NCBI RefSeq assembly: GCF_014203605.1
Contig: NZ_JACHJJ010000030.1
Span: 1-64,000 of the forward strand
DNA length: 64,000 nt
Source: Thiemannella venezuelensis
GTDB lineage: Bacteria; Actinomycetota; Actinomycetes; Streptosporangiales; Streptosporangiaceae
Direction: 5' to 3'
Below, piece after piece: positions 24,299 to 31,632 of the stretch. The notes under the pieces were generated by a model. That model was not told the origin of the DNA and did no database searches. It saw only the letters and a program-made list of their open reading frames with translations. Made by a program: the position numbers and the translations under genes. Within the stretch, counting starts at the first letter, position 1. Each line of letters begins with the position of its first letter.

Positions 24299-25315
24299 GT
24301 GTCAACGCTCGAAAAGCCCTCGGTGCCCTCAGCCTACCCCATGACTTCCGGAAACACAGGCCGGTCACGGACCGTCCCGCTCTGCGCCCTCCACACCGCC
24401 GTCCTGGGCGACTACACCACCGCGCTCGAGCACGCTCCGCTGGCCGACTCCACCAAGGCCAAGTACGTCTCCAGGTTGCGCGGCTACCTGGCCTGGCTGG
24501 CCGGTCAGGCCGGCGCCCTGGACGGTGACCCCCTCGCCGACCCGGTCACGGCCACCCGCGCGGTGCGCGACTTCCGCCGCCACCTCAAGAACGGCCGCCG
24601 CGCCCCCAACACCATCGACGGCTATCTGTCGGCCCTGGACGACTTCTACACCCGCCGCGGCCTCGGCAAGCCCCGGGCCCGCCGCGAACGCGACGTCCGC
24701 CGCACCGCCCCCCGCGCCCTGGACGCCCACCGCTACATCCGCCACGTCCAGCTGATCGCATCCCCGCGGGACAAGGCCCTCGCCCTGCTGCCCTGTCTCG
24801 CCGGCCTGCGCATCTCCGAAGTCGTCGGCCTCGATGTGGCCGACGTGCGCCTGTCGGCCCGCAAGGCTGAGCTGCGCATCCGCGGCAAGGGCCGCGACGG
24901 CGGCAAGATCCGTCTGCTGCCCGTCCACCCGGACCTGCGCCAGGCCCTGACCGACTGGCTGGAGGCTCGCGCCGGCTGGGAAGGAGCCGGCAGTACCGCG
25001 GTGTTCCTCAATCACCGCGGCGGCCGCCTGAGCGACCGCGCCGCCCGCGACATCATCACCGGCCTCGGCGACGCCGTCGGCCTCAACGACGACCCCGCTG
25101 AGCCCTTCAGCCCGAGCGTGCTGCGCCATACCTTCGCCACCCAGCTCATCCGCGACGGCAAAAACCCCATCCTGGTCGCCGAACTGCTGGGACACGGTTC
25201 CCTGGACACCACCCGCCGCTATGCGCTGCTCACCGAGGCAGACAGGGAGGCCGCCCTGGACGCCCTCATCGCCGACCGCTGGACAACCCGGCAAGAAAGC
25301 CCTGCCGGTGCCTGA
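24299..25315 (+). CDS. tyrosine recombinase with HxxR motif changed to SxxR
   Basis: 338 residues from GTG 24299. The SAM-like N-domain lies at about 30-130 and the catalytic domain at about 140-335: Arg171 (AGLRISEVVGLDV), Lys197 (RGKGRDGGK), Arg276 in SPSVLRHTFATQL, His299 (LLGHGS) and Tyr308 (TTRRYALLT). The first His of the HxxR motif is Ser273, while HALR and HSLR are intact in the other two recombinases here. Several active recombinases tolerate changes at this His, so activity may be reduced rather than lost. No dif-like repeat was found upstream. The gene converges on a GAF kinase gene. Confidence 0.85.
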   Translation: MSTLEKPSVPSAYPMTSGNTGRSRTVPLCALHTAVLGDYTTALEHAPLADSTKAKYVSRLRGYLAWLAGQAGALDGDPLADPVTATRAVRDFRRHLKNGRRAPNTIDGYLSALDDFYTRRGLGKPRARRERDVRRTAPRALDAHRYIRHVQLIASPRDKALALLPCLAGLRISEVVGLDVADVRLSARKAELRIRGKGRDGGKIRLLPVHPDLRQALTDWLEARAGWEGAGSTAVFLNHRGGRLSDRAARDIITGLGDAVGLNDDPAEPFSPSVLRHTFATQLIRDGKNPILVAELLGHGSLDTTRRYALLTEADREAALDALIADRWTTRQESPAGA

Positions 25316-25349
25316 GAGGTGTCTTTCGGAGGAGAGTCCGAGGCACTCC

Positions 25350-26579
25350 TCAGCGGGCGGTCGCAGAGTCCGTCGACGGGATGGGCAGAACCAGACGCAC
25401 GCAGGTGCCTTCGCCCGGGGTGCTGTCGACGTGCACGCTGCCGCCGTGCATGAGAGCGATCTTGTTGACGATGGGCAGGCCCACCCCGGTGCCGCCGACC
25501 GCCTGCTCCTCGGCCTCGGGAGCACGGTAGAAGTCATCGAGGACGTACGGCAGGTCCCCGGCGCTGATGCCGATGCCGGTGTCGCGGACTTCGAGTGACG
25601 GGGTGGGCTCGCCCAGGACGGTGACGGTGATGGCGCCACCGGGCGGGGTGAACTTGATGGCGTTGTCCAGCAGCTGGGCCAGTGCGTGGTGCAGCCGCCC
25701 GGCGTCGCCCCATACCGCGACGTGGGCCTGGGATCGGAAGGTGAGCGTCAGGTTGCTGTCCCAGGCCCTGGCCGTGGTCACCGAGCACACCTGGCGGGCC
25801 AGAGTGGTCAGGTCGAGACGGGCCGGAACGTAGCTGGCGGTGCGCGCGCTGAGACTGGACAGCAGCAGCAGTTCGTCGACCAGGCCGCGGATGCGGTCGC
25901 TGTTGCGCTCGATCACGTCCAGGAACTTACGCTCGGTCGTGGCGTCCAGCCCGCCTTCCTGGATGATTTGCAGGTAGCTGCCGATCGAGGTGAGCGGGGT
26001 GCGCAGCTCGTGGTTGACGGTGCGCAGGAAACCGTGCTTGAGCTCCTCGACCTCGGCCAGGCGGGTGATGACCTGTTCGGACTGGCGGGCGTAGTGGTGC
26101 AGCTGCAGCAGGTCGGCCGCGCATGTGGACAGGGAGGCGAGGGCGCGGCGCTGGGCGGTGCTCAGCCGGCGTGGCATGTGGTCCATCACGCACACCGTGC
26201 CCAGCACGTAGCCGCGGTCGCTGATGACCGGGGCACCGGCGTAGAAGCGCACGTAGGGTTCCCCGGTGACCACCGGGTCGTCGCGAAAGCGCGGATCGGC
26301 CAGCGTGTCGGGCACCTCCAGCAGCCGGCGGTCCATGATGACGTGGGAGCAGAACCCCAGCCACCGGTCCATGCCGGTCTCGGTGATGCCGACCCGGCCT
26401 TTGAAGTACTGCCGTTCGGCGCCGACGATGCTGACCAGCGCCATCGGCGCCTGGCAGATCAGCGCGGCCAGTTCGGCGATCGCGGAGAAGCGGGGCTCGG
26501 CTGTCGGTTCCATCGCCCCGAGCGTCTCGATCTCCTGGATCCGCCCGGCCTCATCAGATGGCAGTGGCCACTGCGTCAT
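25350..26579 (-). CDS. GAF-domain sensor histidine kinase, orphan, paralogue of 16462-17694
   Basis: 409 residues starting MTQWPLPSDEAGRIQEIETL. The GAF domain is at about 25-165 (LICQAPMALVSIVGAERQYF, GFCSHVIMDRRLLEVPD, YVRFYAGAPVISDRG), with HisKA FLRTVNHELRTPLTSI at about 195. HATPase: LLDNAIKFTPPGG, DTGIGIS, GGTGVGLPIVNKIA. It is collinear with the other kinase along its whole length and shares YVRFYAGAP and TVNHELRTPLTSI, so the two arose by duplication. The GAF domain has Cys at FCSH/FCSY in both. Cytoplasmic. No intact response regulator is adjacent. Confidence 0.85.
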   Translation of the reverse strand: MTQWPLPSDEAGRIQEIETLGAMEPTAEPRFSAIAELAALICQAPMALVSIVGAERQYFKGRVGITETGMDRWLGFCSHVIMDRRLLEVPDTLADPRFRDDPVVTGEPYVRFYAGAPVISDRGYVLGTVCVMDHMPRRLSTAQRRALASLSTCAADLLQLHHYARQSEQVITRLAEVEELKHGFLRTVNHELRTPLTSIGSYLQIIQEGGLDATTERKFLDVIERNSDRIRGLVDELLLLSSLSARTASYVPARLDLTTLARQVCSVTTARAWDSNLTLTFRSQAHVAVWGDAGRLHHALAQLLDNAIKFTPPGGAITVTVLGEPTPSLEVRDTGIGISAGDLPYVLDDFYRAPEAEEQAVGGTGVGLPIVNKIALMHGGSVHVDSTPGEGTCVRLVLPIPSTDSATAR

Positions 26580-26914
26580 CGCACCCCTGTCCCACCCGCT
26601 GCGCTGTGTGGCTCGTCACTGACAGGGTGTACCCGGCGCGGCCGGCTCCCCTGTGGGGCGACGGGTAAAAAGCCGTCTGCCCGGACTCCTGCGCCGGGCC
26701 GGAGCGCCTGTATGCCCACCCGGTGGACCTGCGGCATTCCGTCGTGCATCGTGAACGGATCGTGCACGCCGACGGACGACTCGAAGCCTCGCCGGACCCG
26801 ACGAAGACCGGCTCGTCCTCCACGACCATGACGCGGGACGAGCCGGGTCGCTTCTTTCGCCCGGTTCAGGGCTTCGTGTCGGCCTTGATCAGCGAGAACC
26901 TCACCGTCTGCCGG
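26580..26914. other. gap between kinase and MerR gene; possible response-regulator remnant
   Basis: On the minus strand a frame beginning at 26829 reads MVVEDEPVFVG, like the start of a receiver domain (VxVVEDEP), then degenerates into Ser/Arg-rich sequence and runs into the kinase start. No Asp phosphorylation site is found. It may be the relic of the cognate regulator of the kinase; the evidence is one short motif. Confidence 0.3.
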
Positions 26915-27721
26915 TCATCGGACCGGCCAGGCCACCTGGGTGAGCAGGTCGGCCTCGGCGGTCACAGCCGGGTCGTTGAGGTAGGTCTCCCGGGGCGGAC
27001 CGGCGATCTCGTGACCGTGCTCGGTGATCCAGGCGGTCAGGGCGTGATAGGCGGGAGCGATCTCGTCGTGGCGGCCCTGATGGACGGTGACCGCGGCGGT
27101 GACCGCAGCCATCTGGCCTACCTGCACCGAAGCGGTCGCGGCGACGGGCGACCCGATCGGTATGCAGATCTCGATGTCGCCGTCGTTGTCGGCGTCGATG
27201 ACATCGTGGAACACCAGGAAGGGAGCGCCGGCCGGGTGCCGACCGGCTTGCGTGAGGATCCCGACGAGGGTGCCGAAGCCCTCGGCGATCGTCGCGCCGA
27301 CACCGGCCAGATCGGTGCGGCGGCGCACCGAGGCCACGGTCTGCGCAGGCAGCGTTTCGACGGTGATCGTGTAGTTCATGAGGCGCTCCTCGCCGTTGAT
27401 CAATCGGGTGATGGCGGCCAGCATGTGATCGTGGCGGTCGCGCTCCGCCCGCAGGCGTTGCCGGTGCGCGCTCAGCAGGCCGGAGACCTCCTCCGGGGAG
27501 GCGGACAGCACCCGCTTGATCTCCTCGATCGGCATGTCGAGCGCCCGAAGCCTGCGGATCGTCTCCGCCTTGCCCGCCTGGCTGAGCGCGTAGTAGCGAT
27601 AGCCGCTGGAGGCGTCGACCTGCGCCGGCCGCAGGAGACCCAGCTCGTCGTAGAGGCGCAACGCCTTGACCGACAACCGGGTCATGGCCGAGAACGTGCC
27701 GATCAGCACCAGCCGAGCCAT
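26915..27721 (-). CDS. MerR-family regulator with GyrI-like effector domain
   Basis: 268 residues from ATG 27721. The winged helix starts FSAMTRLSVKALRLYDELGL then SSGYRYYALSQAGKAETI and LRALDMPIEEIKRVLS. After the coiled dimer helix (about 75-110) comes a GyrI/BmrR-like effector-binding domain (about 115-268: VETLPAQTVASVRRRTDLAG, GAPFLVFHDVIDADNDGDIE, GSPVAATASVQVGQMAAVTA). Such BltR/BmrR-like proteins bind hydrophobic cations. The first residues (MARLVLIGT) are longer than usual. The promoter has the stretched MerR spacing (27758-27783). Divergent from the FAM78-like gene. Confidence 0.85.
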   Translation of the reverse strand: MARLVLIGTFSAMTRLSVKALRLYDELGLLRPAQVDASSGYRYYALSQAGKAETIRRLRALDMPIEEIKRVLSASPEEVSGLLSAHRQRLRAERDRHDHMLAAITRLINGEERLMNYTITVETLPAQTVASVRRRTDLAGVGATIAEGFGTLVGILTQAGRHPAGAPFLVFHDVIDADNDGDIEICIPIGSPVAATASVQVGQMAAVTAAVTVHQGRHDEIAPAYHALTAWITEHGHEIAGPPRETYLNDPAVTAEADLLTQVAWPVR

Positions 27722-27757
27722 CACCGACCCCCCATCGCATCCTGGTCCGCCCACCGT

Positions 27758-27783
27758 CGGCCCTCCCCCGGGGGGAAGGTCAA
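27758..27783 (-). promoter_or_regulatory. MerR-type promoter with long spacer
   Basis: Reading the minus strand, TTGACC (27783-27778) is followed by the symmetric CCTTCCCC-CC-GGGGAGGG, the kind of operator MerR activators bind inside a 19-20 bp spacer. The -10 is not sharply defined. Confidence 0.5.
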
Positions 27784-27875
27784 CTCTCGGAGGACGGGCA
27801 TCGGGGCGGTCGGTGCCCTTGTGACTCAGATCATGCTGTGGTGCCATGAAGGCGAACCCGGAGAGAAGGGGCCTC

Positions 27876-28730
27876 ATGACCGATCAGCCGTTCCGGTCTC
27901 CGCAGAGCCTACGCACGGAGAGGGGTGGCACCGGACTGTATCCGGAGATCGCCGGCCCGCGCGGGCAGCGGTTCCAGGTGCTGAATCTGGCCCTCGGCTT
28001 TGAGTCCGGGCTGGTCGTCCAGGCGAACCAGCCCGATTCCGATGCCTCCGGCTCGAGCGAGTCCGGGGAGGAGGCGGCCGAACTTCCGTCCCACGCGATC
28101 GGCTCGTTCGGGGTCGACTTCAGCGCGACCGTGCGGTTCGCCGGAGCCGAGGTGTGGAGGATCGGCTGGGTGCAGACCGTCGAGTCGGCCGACTTGTGGG
28201 TGCTCTACCGCAACGGCGCGCGCTCCGCCCGGCATCGCACGATGCTGCCGCAGCGTATGCGCGACAGCGACACCTCCAAGGGCTGCTGGTACGGCAACGA
28301 GTCGCGCCGGAAGGCCGACCCCGCCGCCCCCGTCACCGTCGGGTTGATGGACGACCCGGCGCTTCCCTTCCACCACCCCCACCACCCCGGCGGCGGGTCT
28401 GGCCTGGCGGCCCTGGCCGGCTGGGCGCCGGCCGGGTGCGGTGGGACGAAGGAGTTCTGGACGTGGCTGGTCGCCGTCCGGGAAGACGCCGATCACCAGC
28501 CGGTGGAGGTGGTCTACCTTCACCACGTCCACTGGAAGGTCGTGTTCGACTGCGTGATTCACGGTGACGCCGACGAGCCGACCGCGACCGTCCCCGCCAC
28601 GTCCGGGGTGGTCCTCCTCGGCGAGGGCGTCGGGCAGGGCGGGGCGACGCCTGTTCTCGGCGGACGCGGGGTTCTGCCGCGGGACGAGGTCAACCGGGTG
28701 GAGCAGCTGCCCGATGGCGAACAGCGGTGA
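27876..28730 (+). CDS. FAM78-like protein of unknown function
   Basis: 284 residues from ATG 27876 (GAGAAGGGG upstream; an alternative in-frame ATG is at 27846). Landmarks in order: FSATVRFAGAEVWRIGWVQT (about 85-105), RMRDSDTSKGCWYGNES (about 130-146), a variable His/Gly-rich piece, EFWTWLVAVREDADHQPVEV and HHVHWKVVFDCVIH (about 200-235). The spacing WxxGWxQ ... SDSDxxxxxWYGN ... TWLVA ... W(R/K) is that of FAM78, a family I know from animals (FAM78A/B), from memory. There is no signal peptide and no catalytic motif. Divergent from a MerR-GyrI regulator. Confidence 0.55.
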   Translation: MTDQPFRSPQSLRTERGGTGLYPEIAGPRGQRFQVLNLALGFESGLVVQANQPDSDASGSSESGEEAAELPSHAIGSFGVDFSATVRFAGAEVWRIGWVQTVESADLWVLYRNGARSARHRTMLPQRMRDSDTSKGCWYGNESRRKADPAAPVTVGLMDDPALPFHHPHHPGGGSGLAALAGWAPAGCGGTKEFWTWLVAVREDADHQPVEVVYLHHVHWKVVFDCVIHGDADEPTATVPATSGVVLLGEGVGQGGATPVLGGRGVLPRDEVNRVEQLPDGEQR

Positions 28731-28769
28731 CGCTCAGCCGTTCGTGCTGCCGGGCGCGCCCGGCTCGGG

Positions 28770-28866
28770 GCGTCTCTCCCCCGGGCCTCGATATCGCCGG
28801 GCCGCGGTTGCCGTCGGCCAGGCGCGGGGTGTTGCCGAAGGAGCGGACGCCGAGTTCGAAGGTCAT
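28770..28866 (-). pseudogene. LLM-class flavin oxidoreductase, N-terminal fragment
   Basis: ATG at 28866 opens MTFELGVRSFGNTPRLADGN then RGPAISRPGGETPRAG. Luciferase-like oxidoreductases start just like this (MxFELGxxSFGxTPRxADG). The frame loses similarity after about 25 codons and no TIM-barrel continuation exists. It lies downstream of doxX-like 28903-29274 on the same strand, as in many actinobacterial DoxX/LLM operons, so it is the truncated second gene. Confidence 0.55.
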
Positions 28867-28902
28867 GGCAGGTTCCGGTGGGTCGCGTTTCAGAAGGAGG
28901 TT

Positions 28903-29274
28903 TCAGAAGGAGCAGGGGCCGAAACGGCCCCAGGCGATGACGGCTGCGACGATCAGCAGGACCGCGTTGAAGACGATGGCCCGGGGCTCATTGCGGCGAG
29001 CGTGCGTGATCATCGCGCCGACCATGATGATGACCAGGCCGGCCGCCGCCAGCGGGGTGAGGATCGGGGCGGTGCCGAGCGCTGCGGGCAGGATCAGGCC
29101 CAGGGCGGCGGCGAGTTCGGCGACGCCGATGAGCCGGACCACGGTGGGCGAGAAGTCCTCCACCCAGGGCAGTTTCCCGGCGAGTTCGTCCTTGGGCCGG
29201 GTCGACTTCATCACGCCGGCCATGCCGAACATCGCGGCGAGCAGGGCCTGCAGGATCCACAAGGTCGCGTTCAT
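28903..29274 (-). CDS. DoxX-like integral membrane protein
   Basis: 123 residues with four membrane helices: WILQALLAAMFGMAGVMKST, VVRLIGVAELAAALGLILPA, LTPLAAAGLVIIMVGAMITH and IVFNAVLLIVAAVIAWGRFG. The GVMKSTRP and KLPWVEDFSP loops are typical of DoxX_2 proteins. Roles proposed for the family include electron transport and thiol homeostasis. The stop codon lies in a 13-bp tandem duplication (28888-28912). The downstream partner gene is truncated. Confidence 0.8.
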   Translation of the reverse strand: MNATLWILQALLAAMFGMAGVMKSTRPKDELAGKLPWVEDFSPTVVRLIGVAELAAALGLILPAALGTAPILTPLAAAGLVIIMVGAMITHARRNEPRAIVFNAVLLIVAAVIAWGRFGPCSF

Positions 29275-29416
29275 CGCGGGGGGCTCTTTCAGATCAGGAA
29301 GGTGAGGAACACAGGAGGGGGACCGGGGCCGAAGCCCCGGGTTCTCGGCCGCCCGGATCGGGCGGCCTGTCGGCGGTGCGGTCGATCCGCGGCCGCCGGC
29401 AGGCCGGGCAAGCCGG

Positions 29417-29605
29417 TCAGGAGCAAGTGACGGCGATCTTGCCGAGGGCGCCTTCGCCGAACGCGGTGAACGCCTGGTGGGCCTGCTCCAGCGGGTAGGT
29501 CGCGGTGATGGGAACCCGCAGCGCCCCGGAGGCGGCCTGCTCGGCCAGCACGGTCAGGGTCTGGCCGCCGGGGTCGGCCATGATCGGATGAACGGTGACG
29601 TCCGG
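29417..29605 (-). pseudogene. zinc-type alcohol dehydrogenase/quinone reductase, C-terminal fragment
   Basis: The minus frame ends VHPIMADPGGQTLTVLAEQA, ASGALRVPITATYPLEQAHQ, AFTAFGEGALGKIAVTCS. This is the C-terminal catalytic-domain tail of NADPH:quinone reductase-like MDR proteins (LAxLxxxGxLxxxVxxTYPLxxAxxAHxxxxxGxxxGKIVL). The NADP-binding and N-terminal domains are missing; the frame runs straight into the TetR fragment on the other strand. Confidence 0.65.
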
Positions 29606-29619
29606 GCGCTCGACGGCGT

Positions 29620-29985
29620 CGGGGGCCAGGCCGCCCTCTTCCGCCGCTTCCCCACCCGAGAAGACCTGCTGGAAGCCGTCTTCGCCGACACCATGCGCAC
29701 CTACGTCGAGGCCGCCCTGGCCGAGGCCGACCCCTGGAACGGCTTCACCGGCTACATCCACACCGTGTGCTCCATGCAGGTCGCCAACCGCGGCTTCGCG
29801 AACGTGCTGACCATGACCTTCCCCGCCGCCGCCCACCTGGAGGAACAACGCGCCCGCGCCTACCAGGGCTTCCTGCAGCTCATCGAGCGTGCCAAGGCCA
29901 CCGGCCGCCTGCGCCCCGATTTCACCGACCAGGCCATGGTCATCCTGCTCATGGCCGGTGAACGGCTTCTGGCCGGTCGTGCAAC
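29620..29985 (+). pseudogene. TetR-family regulator lacking its DNA-binding helices
   Basis: The plus frame reads ALFRRFPTREDLLEAVFADT, MRTYVEAALAEADPW, NRGFANVLTMTFPAAAHLEE and DFTDQAMVILLMAGERLLAG. This is a normal TetR protein from the third HTH helix (xLFRRFPTREDLLEAV) to near the C-terminus, but without the first 45 residues and without a start codon. It is fused at its 5' end to the truncated dehydrogenase of the opposite strand. Confidence 0.65.
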
Positions 29986-30080
29986 GTCGCCGTGCACGGC
30001 CGCAATCGGAGGCCTCTCATGGCCGCCGGAACCCCGGACGGGGTCATGTCCACGAGTCGGCGTGCTGCGACGCCATGAAA

Positions 30081-30142
30081 TGCAACCGATGGTTGCGCAA
30101 TGTCGGCTCCCCGGATAACCTGATGTGCAACAAAAGGTTGCA
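30081..30142. promoter_or_regulatory. two ArsR-type operators upstream of the SRPBCC-ArsR operon
   Basis: TGCAAC-N5-GTTGCG (30081-30097) and TGCAAC-N5-GTTGCA (30126-30142), 45 bp centre to centre. The second ends inside the ribosome site of the first gene. The repeat is of the form expected for the ArsR dimer encoded by the second gene of the operon. Confidence 0.7.
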
Positions 30143-30152
30143 GGAGGCTGCC

Positions 30153-30614
30153 ATGGAGTTCGGAACCATCGAACGCGAGGTCTACATCGAGGCGTCACCC
30201 GAGACCGTCTTCGAGGTGGTGAGCAGTCCCGGCCATCTCAGGCAGTGGTGGCCGGACGACGCCCGGTACGAGCCGGTGCCCGGATCGACGGGAGAGATCG
30301 TCTTCGGTGACCCCGGCGCCGGCGGGGCGGTGGTGGCGTTCACCGTCGTCGACGCGCGACCGCCGCGGACGTTCTCGTTCCGCTGGACGCACCCGGCGGG
30401 CGAGGCCGCGGCGGAGGGCAACTCGCTGCTGGTCACCTTCGACCTGACCCCGTCGGGCGGAGGGACGCTGCTCAAGATGACCGAGACCGGTTTCCGCGAG
30501 ATGGGCTGGGAGGCCGCCGTCCTCGAGCAGCAGTACCAGGAGCACGTCACAGGCTGGGACTTCTACCTGGCACGGCTGGCGCCGTACGTCGCGACGCTGC
30601 GGGTGCGGTCATGA
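30153..30614 (+). CDS. SRPBCC (AHSA1-like) domain protein
   Basis: 153 residues from ATG 30153, with AGGAGG 5 bp upstream. IEREVYIEASPETVFEVVSS, PGHLRQWWPDDARYEP, FTVVDARPPRTFSFRWTHPA and LLKMTETGFREMGW are the AHSA1/START-like fold with a hydrophobic cavity. The ligand is unknown. It is the first gene of a three-gene operon (SRPBCC, ArsR, SRPBCC); the stop overlaps the ArsR start by 4 bp. In this common actinobacterial module the ArsR represses its own operon. Confidence 0.85.
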   Translation: MEFGTIEREVYIEASPETVFEVVSSPGHLRQWWPDDARYEPVPGSTGEIVFGDPGAGGAVVAFTVVDARPPRTFSFRWTHPAGEAAAEGNSLLVTFDLTPSGGGTLLKMTETGFREMGWEAAVLEQQYQEHVTGWDFYLARLAPYVATLRVRS

Positions 30615-30961
30615 GCACCGCGGTGGCCGAGAAGGTCGACGACGACCTCTGGTCCGCGATCGGGGACCCGACCCGGCGCCGCATGCTCGACCTGCTGCTC
30701 GTCGAGGGCGAGGGCACCGCGACCACGCTGAGCCGGCACCTGCCGGTCACCCGCCAGGCGGTGACCAAGCACCTCGGCGTCCTCGACCGGGCCGGCCTGG
30801 TCCGGGCGACGCCGGCGGGCCGGGAGAAGCGCTACCGGGTGGACGAGGCCCAGCTCGCCCGCGCGGTGGCCCAGCTGGCGTCGGTCGGGTCGGCGTGGGA
30901 CGCCCGGCTGCAGCGGATCAAGCGGATCGCCGAGGCGATCCAGCGGACCGGACAGGACTGA
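30611..30961 (+). CDS. ArsR-family repressor
   Basis: 116 residues, start overlapping the preceding stop (ATGA). Winged helix: DDLWSAIGDPTRRRMLDLLL, TLSRHLPVTRQAVTKHLGVL and RAGLVRATPAGREKRYRVDE. No Cys metal site (CVC) is present, so it is of the metal-independent type that accompanies SRPBCC proteins. It likely binds the two TGCAAC-N5-GTTGC repeats at 30081-30142. Confidence 0.9.
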   Translation: MSTAVAEKVDDDLWSAIGDPTRRRMLDLLLVEGEGTATTLSRHLPVTRQAVTKHLGVLDRAGLVRATPAGREKRYRVDEAQLARAVAQLASVGSAWDARLQRIKRIAEAIQRTGQD

Positions 30962-30981
30962 CGAGACAAAGGAGAGACGAG

Positions 30982-31425
30982 ATGGCAGACATCCTGCACA
31001 GGGTCGGGGTCAAGACTCCGACGCCGGAGAAGGTGTACGACGCGCTGACGACCGTCGAGGGCCTCGCCGGCTGGTGGACCGACGACACGAAGGGCAGCGG
31101 CGACGTCGGCGGCGTGCTCGAGTTCCGGTTCCCCGTCGGCGGCTTCGACATGGAGGTCGTCGAGCTGCGGCCGTCCGAGCGGGTGGTGTGGCGGGTGGCC
31201 GACGGCCCCGGGGAATGGCTCGGGACGACGATCGACTGGGACCTCCGCCAGGACGGCGACTACACGATCGTGCTGTTCAGGCACCAGGGCTGGAAGGAGC
31301 CGGTGGAGTTCATGCACCACTGCAGCACCAAGTGGGGCTCGTTCCTGATGAGCCTGAAGTCGCTGGTGGAGACCGGCGAGGGTGCGCCTGCCCCCCGGGA
31401 CGTGCAGATCAGCGACTGGCACTGA
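30982..31425 (+). CDS. SRPBCC (AHSA1-like) domain protein
   Basis: 147 residues from ATG 30982, with GGAGAG upstream, 20 bp after the ArsR stop. MADILHRVGVKTPTPEKVYD and ALTTVEGLAGWWTDDTKG open an AHSA1 fold; the closing part is YTIVLFRHQGWKEPVEFMHH and CSTKWGSFLMSLKSLVETGE. Third gene of the operon, distantly similar to the first, probably sharing its physiological role. A strong terminator follows. Confidence 0.85.
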   Translation: MADILHRVGVKTPTPEKVYDALTTVEGLAGWWTDDTKGSGDVGGVLEFRFPVGGFDMEVVELRPSERVVWRVADGPGEWLGTTIDWDLRQDGDYTIVLFRHQGWKEPVEFMHHCSTKWGSFLMSLKSLVETGEGAPAPRDVQISDWH

Positions 31426-31435
31426 GCCGGTGGAC

Positions 31436-31472
31436 GGCCGCCGCCGACGGGCGTCACCCGCCGGCGGCGGCC
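31436..31472. terminator. 16-bp stem terminator after the SRPBCC operon
   Basis: GGCCGCCGCCGACGGG (31436-31451) pairs with CCCGCCGGCGGCGGCC (31457-31472), with one mismatch, around CGTCA. It begins 10 bp after the stop codon. Confidence 0.8.
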
Positions 31473-31632
31473 GGACCCGGTCTCCGACGCGCCGCCGATT
31501 CGTCAGGCCTTCCAGGCCGGTGCCGGTGGTGAACGGCCGGGCACCATGAAGCCCCCTCCGGCCGGCGTGCCCAGCGCCTCCGAGGGCGCCGGCAGCCCTT
31601 GGAGGCGCTGCACCGCGGTGCCGTCACCGGCG

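Noticed and set aside
26554-26829. Response regulator gene in front of the second GAF kinase
   Set aside because: Only MVVEDEP resembles a receiver; no phospho-Asp, Thr or Lys motifs follow. Kept as a possible relic only.
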